From positions 1 to 52,922 of the forward strand of contig QYQL01000022.1 in NCBI GenBank assembly GCA_007280915.1: a stretch of 52,922 bases of DNA, in the 5' to 3' direction. Positions within the stretch are counted from its first letter, which is position 1. The number at the start of each line of letters is the position of its first letter. The notes beneath the pieces were generated by a model. It was not told the DNA's origin, did not search any database, and was given only the letters and a program-made list of their open reading frames with translations. This DNA is from Verrucomicrobiaceae bacterium. GTDB lineage: Bacteria > Verrucomicrobiota > Verrucomicrobiia > Chthoniobacterales > Terrimicrobiaceae. This document shows, piece by piece, positions 1 through 9,400 of this stretch. The position numbers were made by a program, and so were the translations under genes.

Positions 1-43
1 CTCTGTGCCCTCTGTGGCTTGAATTTCTTTGGTTCCTGTTTTC

Positions 44-1051
44 ATGGACCAGCAAATCGAAGTTCTGCGCGCCGAGGCGCTCGCTGAGATCGGGGCGGTC
101 ACCGACCGTGCCTCGCTCGATGCGGCGCGGGTGCGCTTCCTCGGAAAAAGCGGGGCGGTCACCTCCCTCAGCGAAGGGATGCGAAATGTCGCGAAAGACG
201 ACCGGCCGCGCTTCGGCAAGCTTCTCAACGACCTGCGGCAGGCAGTTTCGACAGCTCTGGAGGCGCGGGAAATCCGCCTGCTCGAGGAGTCCGATGCCGC
301 AGCGGTCTCATCCCTCGATCTCACGCTGCCTGGAACATTTGCGCAGTCCGGAACGCTTCATCCGCTCACGCAGTTGATGAACCGTGCGGTGATGTGCTTC
401 CGGCGGATGGGATTCGCCATCGCGGACGGCCCGGACATCGAGACCGAGTGGCATTGCTTCGACGCGCTGAACACCCCGCCCGACCATCCGGCGCGCAACG
501 AACAGGATACCTTCTATTTGCCCGACGGACGCCTCCTCCGCTCGCACACCTCCACCGTGCAGATCCGCGTGATGGAAAATACTCCGCCACCCGTGCGGAT
601 CATCGCTCCCGGCGCCGCCTACCGGCGCGATGAAGTTGATGCCACTCACCTCGCCCAGTTCACCCAGATGGAAGGACTCTACGTCGCCGAGGACGTGAGC
701 CTTGCCGACCTCAAGGGGACATTGGAATTCTTTTTCCGCGAGCTGTTCGGCCCCGGCACCGAGCTGCAATTCCGTCCGCACTTCTTTCCGTTCACCGAAC
801 CGAGCTACGAAATCGACATCCGCGCGGAGGCGCTCGGAAACCAGTGGATGGAACTCGCCGGCTGCGGGATGGTCGATCCCGCCGTCTTCGAGGCCGTCTG
901 CGAGCGCCGCGGTGACCGGGTCTATGACCCCGAAACCGTCACCGGATTCGCATTCGGATTCGGCCTCGACCGCCTCGCCATGAACCTCGCGAAAATCCCG
1001 GACATCCGGATGCTCGTCGAAAACGACCTCCGGTTTTTGAAACAATTTTGA
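44..1051 (+). CDS. pheS: Phenylalanine-tRNA ligase alpha subunit
   Basis: Catalytic subunit of the (alpha-beta)2 class II synthetase that charges tRNA-Phe in the cytoplasm. After an N-terminal helical arm (about residues 1-90), the class II core shows the RSHTSTVQIR segment, motif 2 (YRRDEVDATHLAQFTQMEG) and a C-terminal motif 3 (GFAFGFGLDRLAM). The length of 335 aa is normal for the family. The ATG at 44 is chosen; a TTG at 29 would add only five residues and has no family support. The gene is followed after 3 nt by pheT, the usual pheST arrangement, so the two subunits are made from one transcript. The promoter lies outside the window. Confidence 0.98.
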   Translation: MDQQIEVLRAEALAEIGAVTDRASLDAARVRFLGKSGAVTSLSEGMRNVAKDDRPRFGKLLNDLRQAVSTALEAREIRLLEESDAAAVSSLDLTLPGTFAQSGTLHPLTQLMNRAVMCFRRMGFAIADGPDIETEWHCFDALNTPPDHPARNEQDTFYLPDGRLLRSHTSTVQIRVMENTPPPVRIIAPGAAYRRDEVDATHLAQFTQMEGLYVAEDVSLADLKGTLEFFFRELFGPGTELQFRPHFFPFTEPSYEIDIRAEALGNQWMELAGCGMVDPAVFEAVCERRGDRVYDPETVTGFAFGFGLDRLAMNLAKIPDIRMLVENDLRFLKQF

Positions 1052-1054
1052 TTG

Positions 1055-3400
1055 ATGAAAGTTTCGCTCAACTGGCTCCGTGAATTTGTGGAATGCGATC
1101 TCCCGGCCGCTGAACTGGAGGCGTTGTTCCGCCGGGCCGGGCTTGAAGTGGCGTCGGTCGAGGAACGCGGCGCGGCCTTCGACAAAGTGGTCGTCGCGCA
1201 GGTCCTGGAATCGAGCCAGCACCCGAATGCCGACCGCCTGAGCGTCTGCAAGGTCGACGACGGCTCCGGGACGCCCCGCCAGATCGTCTGCGGCGCAAAA
1301 AACTATAAGGTCGGCGACAAGGTCCCTCTGGCGCTTCCGGGAGCGGTGCTGCCGGGGGATTTCAAAATCAAGACCGGCAAGCTGCGAGGGGTCGAGAGCG
1401 AGGGGATGATGTGCAGCGCGAAAGAACTCCGTCTCGCGGAGGATTCCGACGGACTGCTCATCCTGCCGGCCACAGCAGCCGTCGGCTCGCCGATCGGCGA
1501 CCATTTTCCTTCCGATGTTCTTTTCGAGTTGGAGATCACTCCGAACCGCCCGGATTGGCTGAATCATCTTGGAGTCGCCCGCGAGATCGGGGTCTTCACG
1601 GATCAGGAGGTGCGGCCTCCGGGCATCCCCGCGCCATCTTTTGCATCCGCCGCAGGGGCCGTCGAGATCGAGGCCGAGGAGTGCCCATATTATACGTTGC
1701 GGCGAATCCGGGGCGTGAAGATCGGCCCGAGTCCGAAGTGGCTGAGCGACCGACTGATCTCGATCGGACTCCGTCCGGTCAACAACGTCGTGGACGTGAC
1801 GAATTTTGTTCTCTTCGAACTCGGCCAGCCGCTGCATGCATTCGACGCCGTGAAGATTTCCGGGCCTCTACGCGTGAGGCGCGCGACTCCGGGCGAATCC
1901 TTCCGGGCACTCGACGGCCAGGACTATTCCCTCAGCGAGGACTTCCTTGTCATCGCCGACGATTCCCGCGCGGTGGCGCTGGCGGGCGTGATGGGCGGCG
2001 AGGATTCCGGCGTGTCCGCGACGACCACCGACATTCTTCTGGAAAGTGCGGTCTTCGATCCGGGAACCGTTCGCCGGACGTCGCGATCGCTCGGTTTGAT
2101 CAGCGATTCGAGCTACCGGTTCGAGCGCGGCGTGGATCCCGAAATGGTTGCCTCCGCATCCGCCCGCGCCGCCGAATTGATTGTGCAGGTGGCCGGGGGA
2201 GTCGCGGAGGATGTCGTCCTCGAGGCTGGGAGCCACTGGGCGCGGCCGGAAATTCCCCTGCGTCATGCCCGGGTCCGTGCGCTGCTCGGATTGGATCTTT
2301 CGGATTCCGAGATCGAGGAGGCGCTACAAAAAACCGGACTCGAAAAGCTGTCCGGAGGAGGTGATTCCTCGTGGTCGGTGCCGGGGTTCCGCCATGAGCT
2401 TTCGCGCGAGGCCGACCTCATCGAGGAAATCGCCCGCGTGGTGGGAATCGAAAAGATCCCATCGAAGACCTCTGGGATTTTTGCTCCCTCCTCGGCCCCC
2501 GATACGGCTTATGATTTCCTGATGGCCCGCCGCCGTGCGCTGGCCGGCCTCGGTTTCCACGAGGCGCGGACGAGCACGCTCGTCTCGGTGGCCGACGCGG
2601 CTTGGTTCGGCCCCGCCGTCGAGCTCAAGAACCCGTTCGGCGACGACCAGTCCCGACTGCGCACCAGCCTGATCCCCGGACTGCTTGCTGCGATGCAACG
2701 GAACCTCAACTTCGGCGCAACCGCGGTGCGGCTTTTTGAATGCGGGCGCGTGTTCTCTGAAGCGGGAGAGGGTTCACGGATTGCAATGGTTGCGACCGGT
2801 GAAACTTCCGGGGCGGACTGGCGCGGCGGAGTGCGTAGAAACTGGGATCTCTTCGACCTGAAGGGAGCCATACGGGAACTTGCCGGACTTTCCGAAGAAG
2901 ATTTTGCACCACTTCCGAATCCTCCCATGCCGTTCGGCGCGGCGATCGAAATTTTCAAGAACGGCGTCCGCATCGGGCTGTTGGGAATTTTGCATCCCGG
3001 CGAAGCGAGGAAGCTGGATGCCACGTCTCCGATCGTTGCAGCGGAATTCGACGCCTCGGCCTGGCAGCAGGCCGTCCCTCCTGTCGCCGCCGCGAAGCCG
3101 CTTCCAAAATTTCCCGGCTCCACACGCGACATCGCGATGACCGCCCCGCTGGCACTGGAATACGGCGATGTTCACGAAGCGGTTCTCGCCCAGAAGGAAC
3201 CACTTCTCGAATCGGTTTCCCTCTTCGATTTGTTCACGGATCCGACCGGAAACAAACTTCCCTCCGACCGGAAATCCCTCGCAATTTCCTTGACATTCCG
3301 CTCACCGGACCGCACTCTGACAACAGAGGAAGTCACCACCGCTACGGACCGCTTGAAAGCCGGATTGAAACAGCGCCTGACGGTCGATTTCCGGGAATAG
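1055..3400 (+). CDS. pheT: Phenylalanine-tRNA ligase beta subunit
   Basis: Non-catalytic but essential partner of PheS, with editing and tRNA-binding functions. Domains seen in order: an N-terminal EMAP-like tRNA-binding domain (about residues 40-150, with VVVAQVLESSQHPNADRLSV), the B3/B4 editing region (about 210-380, with RPVNNVVDVTNFVL), the B5 domain (about 400-480), a pseudo-catalytic class II-like core, and a C-terminal FDX-ACB anticodon-binding domain starting near KFPGSTRDIAM. Length is 781 aa, standard for the family. The ATG at 1055 is preferred over the TTG at 1052. Its stop is followed by the 6S RNA candidate on the same strand. Confidence 0.98.
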   Translation: MKVSLNWLREFVECDLPAAELEALFRRAGLEVASVEERGAAFDKVVVAQVLESSQHPNADRLSVCKVDDGSGTPRQIVCGAKNYKVGDKVPLALPGAVLPGDFKIKTGKLRGVESEGMMCSAKELRLAEDSDGLLILPATAAVGSPIGDHFPSDVLFELEITPNRPDWLNHLGVAREIGVFTDQEVRPPGIPAPSFASAAGAVEIEAEECPYYTLRRIRGVKIGPSPKWLSDRLISIGLRPVNNVVDVTNFVLFELGQPLHAFDAVKISGPLRVRRATPGESFRALDGQDYSLSEDFLVIADDSRAVALAGVMGGEDSGVSATTTDILLESAVFDPGTVRRTSRSLGLISDSSYRFERGVDPEMVASASARAAELIVQVAGGVAEDVVLEAGSHWARPEIPLRHARVRALLGLDLSDSEIEEALQKTGLEKLSGGGDSSWSVPGFRHELSREADLIEEIARVVGIEKIPSKTSGIFAPSSAPDTAYDFLMARRRALAGLGFHEARTSTLVSVADAAWFGPAVELKNPFGDDQSRLRTSLIPGLLAAMQRNLNFGATAVRLFECGRVFSEAGEGSRIAMVATGETSGADWRGGVRRNWDLFDLKGAIRELAGLSEEDFAPLPNPPMPFGAAIEIFKNGVRIGLLGILHPGEARKLDATSPIVAAEFDASAWQQAVPPVAAAKPLPKFPGSTRDIAMTAPLALEYGDVHEAVLAQKEPLLESVSLFDLFTDPTGNKLPSDRKSLAISLTFRSPDRTLTTEEVTTATDRLKAGLKQRLTVDFRE

Positions 3401-3446
3401 ATCTTTCTAAATTTCAGTGGTGGGAAACGGTTCCTGCCACATCAGA

Positions 3447-3630
3447 TTTGCCCTGCTGTGTTCGCGATTCAACGTCGCAAACTCCCGAACCGATAATAAT
3501 AAATCAACCCGGAGGCTGGGCCACCCGGCGCAATGACACGCCTTCACTGGAAGTCAGAGCGCAGGGGGGCGGTCATCCACCCTATTACTAGGGAACGGGA
3601 AATGCTTCGAAACGGCACGTGCGGGGCAAT
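3447..3630 (+). ncRNA. ssrS: Probable 6S RNA
   Basis: About 184 nt between pheT and a strong terminator. The ends pair in a closing stem: 3448-3460 (TTGCCCTGCTGTG) with 3616-3629 (CACGTGCGGGGCAA), allowing one G-U pair and a small internal irregularity. Just inside lies TGTTCGCG and then CCGAACCGATAAT, which resembles the 5' strand of the 6S central bubble in proteobacteria (TGTTCGC...GCCGATA). The interior is GC-rich and can form an extended terminal arm. Size, layout and motif fit 6S RNA, which binds the housekeeping RNA polymerase holoenzyme. The call rests on pattern recognition by eye; exact ends are approximate. Another structured small RNA remains possible. Confidence 0.72.
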
Positions 3631-3642
3631 ACTTTTTCAAGA

Positions 3643-3673
3643 GGACGATTCCTTCGGGAATCGTCCTTTTTTT
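3643..3673 (+). terminator. Rho-independent terminator after the 6S RNA
   Basis: A perfect 10-bp stem (GGACGATTCC / GGAATCGTCC) closed by a TTCG tetraloop is followed directly by seven T on the plus strand. On the minus strand no T-run follows, so it serves plus-strand transcription (6S RNA and possibly pheT read-through) and not the convergent DUF885 gene. Confidence 0.93.
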
Positions 3674-3728
3674 CTCCCCGGTGAAGCTTTTTTGTATTCC
3701 GATCGCGATATTCAAAGGTTTAGCGAAT

Positions 3729-5366
3729 TTATTTTCTGAGCCAGGCCTGCCAGATCCAGGACAGCGGGAGTGCGCCGTGAGAAAGCAGCCAGTCGTTGAA
3801 CTCCCTCAGCGACCAGCCCTCGCCGCGGGCAAGGCCGTTATAAAGTTTTTCGACCTCGAGGCGGCCCAGCAGGTAGCTCATCGGCACGGTCGGGCTCGAG
3901 GTATACCAGTTTACGTCCCCGGTTGCCCGCGCGTTGGTGAAGCCGACTCCCTTCTCCAGCCGTCGCGCCGCTGCGGCAGGCGTCAGGGATCCTTCCTGAA
4001 GCCCGCAATCGATCACAATCCGGTGGGCGCGCCAGAGCGCGTCGTGGAGTTGGATGAGCTTCGCGTGCGGGATGTCCACGAGTCCTTTTTCCACGGCCAT
4101 CTGCTCGCACCACATCGTCCAGCCCTCGTAAAAAATCGCGTGCTCGAAAAGCCTGCGAAGCCGGCTGGGATGGCGGAATTGGACGACGAACTGAAGGTGG
4201 TGGCCCGGGTAGGCTTCGTGGACGCTCGTGAGTTCGAGCCCGAAGTGCTGTCGGATTTCGGCGAGTTTTTTTCCGGCATCCGCCTGGCCGAGGCTGAGAT
4301 CGTTCACCCAGAAAATCCCGCTCTGCGTCTGCGCGAACGGCTGGGGCGGGTTGTAGGCGGCGGTGGGAAACTGGTGGCGGAGGAACGGCGGGACCGGCAG
4401 AATCTTGAGCGATTCCCCGGCGGGAAGCGTGACGAAATCCGCCTTTGCCAGCTGCTTTTTGATCCCGGCTGTCACCTGCCGGTAGAGGTTGAGAAGGGAA
4501 CCGGGCGGAGTCCAGCTGGCCGCTGCTTCTTCGATGAGTGCCCGCGCCGGGCGCCCGCCCAGCTTTGCTGCCGCCTTTTGCAGAAGGTAGTCGTGCCGGG
4601 CCACAAGCCGCTCGCCCGACGCCCGCGCCTCGCGGAGCGAGAGGTCGAACCCGAGGCGTTCGCGAATCAAAAACTCGAACCTCTCGCGTCCGACAGCGAA
4701 TCCATCCGCCGCTCCCTGCCGCTTGCGCTCGATGGATCCCGCGTAATCCTTGAATGCCGATGCAGCGGATCGGAGGAGCGATTTTGTTTTCGCAGGATGC
4801 GGCGAAACTTCAGCCAACCCGCTTGCAAGCCCATCGAGAAATTCCACACTCCCGGCACACGAACGCACGGCAAGCGATGTCCAGAGCGGAACCGGCCTCC
4901 GCACGCACTCCGCGCCCGCCGCGAGGTAATCCGGAATTTTTGCGAGCCGGGACTCGATCGAGGGGAGCGCCCGACCGAGGTTGGATGACCCGCGCACGAC
5001 AAGATCAAAGACCGCGTCCACCGCCGACCCGGGATGGGTCTGGGGATTTGTCCTCCAACGGGCAAGTTCCCGGGAAAAGAGGAGATCTGTCCGCAGCTTT
5101 GCCAGAAACCCGCGCCGGTCGAGCCAATCATCCCCGCGAAATGCCCCCTCGGGAAGCCGCTCGACTTTGGACAGGGTCGTCTCCAGCAGCCGGACATGCC
5201 TGCGGTGGACCTCCGGGGTATTCTCACCCAGCTCCGGCTCGAATTTTTTGAACCCAAGGTGGCTGGCGTATTCGGGAAACAGACGACACGTCTCCTCCAG
5301 CCAGGCATCCCCGGTTTCCTTCAATGCCCGCCCCGCCGCACCATCCACTGCGGATAAGAAATTCAT
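3729..5366 (-). CDS. DUF885 family protein, putative metallopeptidase
   Basis: Belongs to the DUF885 group of predicted zinc metallopeptidases. The diagnostic HEAYPGHHLQ motif lies at about residues 383-392 (candidate ligands H383, H389/H390 and catalytic E384), with a further conserved-looking FYEGWTMW at about 412-419 whose Glu could be the third ligand. Length is 545 aa, typical of the family. The ATG at 5366 has GGAGAG a few bases upstream, so the 12-residue-longer form from 5402 is not used. No convincing signal peptide is seen, so it is probably cytoplasmic. It lies 74 nt downstream of the MCE gene and may be cotranscribed. Substrate is unknown. Confidence 0.85.
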   Translation of the reverse strand: MNFLSAVDGAAGRALKETGDAWLEETCRLFPEYASHLGFKKFEPELGENTPEVHRRHVRLLETTLSKVERLPEGAFRGDDWLDRRGFLAKLRTDLLFSRELARWRTNPQTHPGSAVDAVFDLVVRGSSNLGRALPSIESRLAKIPDYLAAGAECVRRPVPLWTSLAVRSCAGSVEFLDGLASGLAEVSPHPAKTKSLLRSAASAFKDYAGSIERKRQGAADGFAVGRERFEFLIRERLGFDLSLREARASGERLVARHDYLLQKAAAKLGGRPARALIEEAAASWTPPGSLLNLYRQVTAGIKKQLAKADFVTLPAGESLKILPVPPFLRHQFPTAAYNPPQPFAQTQSGIFWVNDLSLGQADAGKKLAEIRQHFGLELTSVHEAYPGHHLQFVVQFRHPSRLRRLFEHAIFYEGWTMWCEQMAVEKGLVDIPHAKLIQLHDALWRAHRIVIDCGLQEGSLTPAAAARRLEKGVGFTNARATGDVNWYTSSPTVPMSYLLGRLEVEKLYNGLARGEGWSLREFNDWLLSHGALPLSWIWQAWLRK

Positions 5367-5440
5367 GGGCTCTCCACTCGCCGAATCCCACCGCGCGCGC
5401 AAGTCGAATCGGCTGATCCCCTGCCCGCAACTCTCCGTGC

Positions 5441-6457
5441 TCAGCGCATCGGGACAGCCTGCCGGGAGTCGAGGATCTTCTGCTGGTCAGGCAATGCGGG
5501 CGGCTTGCCGCCGCCCCAGATCAGCCGGCTTGGACGCTCGGCCAGATCGCGGAGGAAAAACTTGGAATACGTGGTGGTGACTTTGAGATTCTCCGAGGTG
5601 ACGCGAAAATCCGAAACGGAACGCGTGAGGTTTTTCTCGTTGTCCCGAAGAAGGGTCTCCCCTTTTTTTGCAAGGGACTCGATCGACCCGGCCGCCGAAT
5701 CAAGACGGGAAACGGCGCGCCCGATCCGGTCCTTGTTGTCGGCGAGGAGAGAGCGGGCATCGGCGGCGGCGGAACGGGCATCCGTCAGCGCAACCTTTGC
5801 ATCGTCCAGAACGGTTTTCGCATCCGTGACCACGGGCTGGAGTCCGGTGAGAAGCCCCTGCGTTTCATCCACGAGTTTATGAATCCGCGTGAGGATGTCG
5901 TTGGCGCTGTCCGCCGTCCCTCCGCCCATGACCTTGCGCACGCCCTCGATGGCATCGTCCACGTTGCGGGTGAGCTCGTCGAATGTCGTGGGAGAAATCC
6001 CCTGGAGCACATCGTCCTTTCCAAGATGGGGGGCCGTGTCCGGATCATCCTGCACAAGAACGAATTTATCGCTCAGAAGCGTGTCGGCGGCGATGCTGAC
6101 GGTGGCGTTCTTTGAAACCGGCGGGACGTCCGGCAGAAGGTCGAGTGTGATTTCGACGAGGTTTTCCGGATCCGCAGTCCGCTCCGCCGCGCTCAGGATT
6201 CGGACGCTGGAAACCGTTCCGGCCCGGGCTCCGGCATATTTTGCCTGCGAGCTGACCTTGATCCCGGTGATGTCATGAAAGCGGACCCGGACGTGATGTC
6301 CGCCGGGCACGAGAAACCGCCCGGTCAATCCGAAGGCAAGCGCCACGAACAGCACGGCGCTGCAAGCGATCACGGCCAGCGCGATCCAGCTGTCGGACGT
6401 CTTATTTTTCAAAATCCGATCGCCTCCATATCCAGCGATGTCTATGCCGAGAGTCAC
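5441..6457 (-). CDS. MCE/MlaD family lipid-transport protein
   Basis: An N-terminal transmembrane anchor (about residues 25-47) is followed by an MCE domain (about 53-125, with VRVRFHDITGIKVSSQAKYAGARAGTVSSV). The C-terminal half is a long helical region rich in Ala, Asp and Lys (about 160-320) that fits the helical tube seen after MCE domains. Known MCE proteins are the periplasmic substrate-binding parts of phospholipid ABC importers such as Mla. No permease (MlaE) or ATPase (MlaF) is beside it, so partners must be elsewhere. The GTG at 6457 is the only reasonable start seen. It is divergent, with a gap of a few tens of bases, from the TamB-like gene, hinting at a joint envelope-lipid role. 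Confidence 0.87.
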   Translation of the reverse strand: MTLGIDIAGYGGDRILKNKTSDSWIALAVIACSAVLFVALAFGLTGRFLVPGGHHVRVRFHDITGIKVSSQAKYAGARAGTVSSVRILSAAERTADPENLVEITLDLLPDVPPVSKNATVSIAADTLLSDKFVLVQDDPDTAPHLGKDDVLQGISPTTFDELTRNVDDAIEGVRKVMGGGTADSANDILTRIHKLVDETQGLLTGLQPVVTDAKTVLDDAKVALTDARSAAADARSLLADNKDRIGRAVSRLDSAAGSIESLAKKGETLLRDNEKNLTRSVSDFRVTSENLKVTTTYSKFFLRDLAERPSRLIWGGGKPPALPDQQKILDSRQAVPMR

Positions 6458-6494
6458 AGCGCATCAAGGCTGAACTGGATTGAAATGGTGGAAC

Positions 6495-9400
6495 ATGTAT
6501 AGGGTGAACGTGCGAATGCCTGAAAACAGCCCATGCCCGAAGCGCCGCGCCTTACCAGCACCAAAGATCTGGTTGTGCCTGCTGCTTTCGGCAGCACTGG
6601 CCGTCTGGCTGCTCCATGCTCCCGTCCTGTCCTGGGCGGCACGCAAAGCGCTGGAGCAGTGGTGTTCGGCCAACGGGCTGACATTTTCCGCGGACAAGCT
6701 GGATGTGCGTTTTGATGGCCCCGTCCTGATCGAGGGGATCCGGTTCCGCTCGACCCCTGGCGGCGGACACTTCACGTCGCTTGATCTCGCCAGACTGGAG
6801 TGGACGTGGGGGAGCGCGGGGAATTTCTTTTCGGAAAACGGACGGGCGATCCGAAAACTTTCTGTAACCGGACTTGTTGGGGTCTGGGATTTTTCATCGG
6901 AGGCGCCCCGTCAACCCTTGCCAGCGACAGACGCTCTGCTGCGCTGGGTTCCGCAGGAAATCGCGCTGGAGTCTCCGGCTCTCGATCTGTTAAACAAGGA
7001 TGACAAACTTTCCCTGCGCAACCTCGCTGCAAACGTGAGCGAAGCGGAAGCCGGGCAACTGGAGCTTGGAGCAATCGCATTCCAATCCGGATCGTATTCC
7101 AAGGCGCTCGGCCCGATCCACGGACGCACCGCCTGGAAATACGGAACCCTCTGGCTGGCAGAGATGGAAATTCTTCCGGGAATCCGGGTTGAAAATCTCT
7201 CCCTGGAGTTGCTTCGCGAAGGAGGCCCTTCGCTGTCATTGAATGCGGACTGCTTCGGGGGGGGAGCCCTGCGGGCTGATGCGGCGTCCGCCGGGGATGG
7301 AAACACGCTGGACATCGCGATGTGGGCTTCCAATATCCCGCTCGATCAGTTGGCGACAATGGCCGGAGTCCCCGGACAGGTCAGCGGAAAACTCGCTGAG
7401 GGACGCCTCACCTACCGGGGGGAACCCGGCAGACCGGCCGACGCCGAGGCCTCCCTACGCCTGGTCGCCGATGGGTTCGAGTGGAACAAGCGCGGATGGG
7501 AATCTCTGGAAATCGGGGCGAGCCTCATTCACCGGCGTCTTGTGGTCAATGGATTCGAGTTGCGCCAGAAAGAGAATCTGGTCGGGTTCAACGGAGAAAT
7601 TTCCCTGGCAGAAGGCTGGTCGGAAATCACCCGGTCCCCTTTTCTTCTCAACATCCATGCGGACATCCGGGAGATGGGAGCCCTGGCCGGATTGTTGGGC
7701 GGCCCGATCGGTGAAGCCGGCGGACGCATGAGCGCCACCGGAGCGGTGAGCGGACGTGCGGGAAGGGTAGACGGATTTCTGAGCGCGGAAGCTTCCGGCA
7801 TCACGTTCCGTTCGCTGCCAGCCAGTTCCCTGCGGGCTGATGCGGTTTTCCGCAGCGGAGAAATGGAGATCGTTCGCTGCGATCTGTTTTCCAAATCCGA
7901 CACGGCCTCGATGCAGGGGACAGTGTCGCAATCCTCCCCGCATCAATATTCCGCGGAGGTCAACGCCCGCATCGCGGATCTCGTCACCTATCTCTCTCCG
8001 TTTCACGCCCCCGGAGCCGAAAAAATTTACGGGGGGGCACTGGATGTTCGATGGCAGGGTGATGGGACGGCAAAGACCCACTCGGGAGCTTTCGAGCTCA
8101 AGCTCAAGGATTTTGTTTCCGGAGCGACCCCGGCGGGCCTGACCGGGGAGTTCGCCGGCACTTACTCACCCAACAACGTGTATTTTTCCACCCTGCGGAT
8201 GGAGAAGGGCCCCCTGCGTCTGGACTCCCACGCCACATTTGCCAGTTCGGGTGTCACGCTGAAGGACGTGGAACTCCGCGCGGGCAACAACTCGCTCCTC
8301 GAGGGTTCGGCTTTTATTCCCATCGATATTTTTGCCATCGTCGCCGGCAAGGACTGGCGGGGAGCGATTGATTCGGAGCGCGAAGCCTACCTCCGCGCCG
8401 TCACCCCAAAGGAACTGGCTTTGGGCTCCCTCCTTCAACTGGCAGGACAGAGCCTCCCGCTGGAAGCGAAGTTCCGGGTCAATGTCGAAGCGGGCGGACC
8501 CCCGGCACGCCTTGAGGCAAAAGGAGATCTCGCCGCACACGACATCGTCTGGAAGCAATCCGGCATCCCTCCGGCACAGCTCGGCGCGAAATTCTCCGCA
8601 GCGGAAGGAAAGGCCGCACTGGATGGGCTTCTGGAGATTAAGGGGTTTCAGTCACTGCAGCTTTCCGCCCACATGCCATTCGGCCTCATGCACAGCGACC
8701 GGGGTGACTGGCGCTGGCTGAATCCATCCGGAGAATTCGAGGCGCACATTGATTTTCCGCGCACCGACCTCGGGGTCCTCCGCCCGTTTCTGCCGAAGCT
8801 GCAAAAGCTGACCGGCTCGCTATCCGGGAGGCTCAACCTCTCGGGCACCATCGGTTCGCCAAGGACCGACGGCTGGATCGCGCTGAAGGACGGTGGTGTC
8901 GAGTTCTCCGATGACGCGCCGCCGGTGAAAAACACCGAAGCGACTCTCGCATTCGACGGAACCAGCCTAGTCGTCAAAAGTTTCCGGGGAGCAATCGGGA
9001 CAGGACCCTATGAGATTTCCGGATCGGTCGGGCTGGCCGATCCGAAGAACCCGGCCTGGGCTCTCCATTTTTCCGGAAAAGACATCCCTCTGGTCCGGAG
9101 CGCCGGGATGAAGGTTCATGCGAACATGGATCTGAGCGCCACCGGAAACAACAGCTCCGGCACGGTGCGCGGACCCGTTCGGCTGACGAACAGCCGGATC
9201 AGCAAGCGGCTTCATGTCACCCTGCAATTGCCGGGTGCTCCGGGCGCAGCCCCGGATTTTGAACCTCCCGTCTTCAATGTTCCCGATCCGTTCGGCCGCT
9301 GGACACTCGATATCAACATCGCGAACGAGACCCCGTTTCTCATCCGTGGCAGCATGTCGGAAGGGACCATCATCCCCGCCGTGAACCTTGCCGGTCCGCT

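Noticed and set aside
308-1837. Minus-strand open frame of about 510 codons opposite pheS and pheT
   Set aside because: Antisense shadow of two certain genes.
3643-3673. Bidirectional terminator also serving the DUF885 gene
   Set aside because: On the minus strand the stem is followed by TCTTGAAAAAG, not by a T-run.
3681-4988. Plus-strand open frame opposite the DUF885 gene
   Set aside because: No homology, no start signal, and the minus-strand frame has the family's zinc motif.
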